The translations under genes and the position numbers were made by a program. The notes beneath the pieces are model-generated. The model did no database searches. It was given only the letters and a program-made list of their open reading frames with translations, and was not told where the DNA came from. 64,000 bases of DNA from Ryuthela nishihirai (Eukaryota > Arthropoda > Arachnida > Araneae > Heptathelidae): assembly GCA_038380435.1 (NCBI GenBank), contig JAWZYU010000025.1, positions 43,284,691 to 43,348,690 of the forward strand. Reading direction: 5' to 3'. Below, piece after piece: positions 63,466 through 64,000 of the stretch (the stretch's first letter is position 1; each line of letters starts with the position of its first letter).

Positions 63466-64000
63466 CTATTGCTTCATCAATATATATATTTCCCTATTTG
63501 GAATGTAAGAAGTTTCACACTACTTAATGATATCTGGAAAAAGCTTACCTAATTTACCTAAAGAGTTACAGGCGAATTCACCTTTCTTTGACCTCACAAT
63601 GCTATTATCACTCAAATGTAGGCATTGTAGCAACAGCTGAAATCTGTTTCTGGAAATTGCCTTTGAGGAAAATGGAGTATGTAGAACTAAATTTCTAGAC
63701 CAATACTTAGCTAAAGAATGTTTCTAACTAGTTCAAATTGTGAATACTACAGATAATTTTTTTTTCATTTCTTCTGCTGTGGTTGCTTTTTTCTGGAAAT
63801 GCTTTAGCCATGCTGATAAATGTCCTACATGTTTTTTGCTTAGCAAACAAGGTTTGGTTATATAGATTTGCTATATTTTCATCAGAAATAAAAATTTAAA
63901 AAATTTTATTTTTTAAATTTTAAAAATAATGTAGGTTTCACTATTACAATTTTCTTTTACCAGGGTTACTGGTAAATTCATGCCTTGTTAGCAGAGCTGA
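63466..64000. other. No gene seen to window end
   Basis: AT-rich; no supportable feature. Confidence 0.5.

Overview
The window is eukaryotic nuclear DNA from a repeat-rich, AT-rich genome. It holds a small family of intron-containing genes in a sea of SINEs, LINE fragments, cut-and-paste element remnants, foldback elements and minisatellites. I think it is an arthropod and most probably a spider: the two SOCS-box genes resemble a family I remember as abundant in spiders, and Tc1/mariner, RTE and jockey-like remains fit. The taxon is an inference, not something the sequence proves.

The host genes are a pair of SOCS-box paralogues arranged head to head. Gene 1 runs leftward: candidate first exon 30935-30909, then exons 25168-24516 and 20435-20006. 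Gene 2 runs rightward: candidate first exon 33275-33319, then 40658-41280 and 46415-46838. The two share intron positions and phases, give joined reading frames of about 369 and 363 codons, and end in a C-terminal SOCS box, so both are probably substrate adaptors of an Elongin B/C-Cullin ubiquitin ligase. Only about 2.3 kb separates their first exons. The promoter and first exon of gene 1 are duplicated as two modules (28160-30192 and 30193-31324); the inner one carries about 31 copies of a 28-bp minisatellite where the outer one has four. A second possible host exon of unknown identity lies at 61234-61016 on the minus strand.

Most of the rest is mobile DNA. SINE-A (383 bp, tRNA-like head, about 25 copies) fills the introns. 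SINE-B (tRNA-Ser/Leu-like head) occurs as monomers of 165-205 bp and as dimers of about 430-460 bp whose halves are joined by a run of short palindromes. The same palindromic module sits inside an unrelated TA-flanked foldback element at 18.1 and 39.4 kb. SINE-C is a third tRNA-like family. Layout: 0-18 kb SINEs, a 146-bp satellite, a dead mariner-like transposase, a gag-like zinc-knuckle relic and a 451-bp TIR element; 18-20 kb foldback element; 20-47 kb the SOCS gene pair with SINE-filled introns, two minisatellites, two TTAA-flanked MITEs and a jockey-like LINE relic; 47-48 kb a dimeric 147-bp tandem array; 48-52 kb a nearly full-length dead RTE-type LINE; 54-55.5 kb a complete but dead Tc1 element; 56-64 kb SINE-C fragments, two heavily rearranged RTE copies and a 684-bp foldback insertion.

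Many long apparent reading frames are not genes. SINE-A is open in several frames on both strands, and both minisatellites are open across their whole length.
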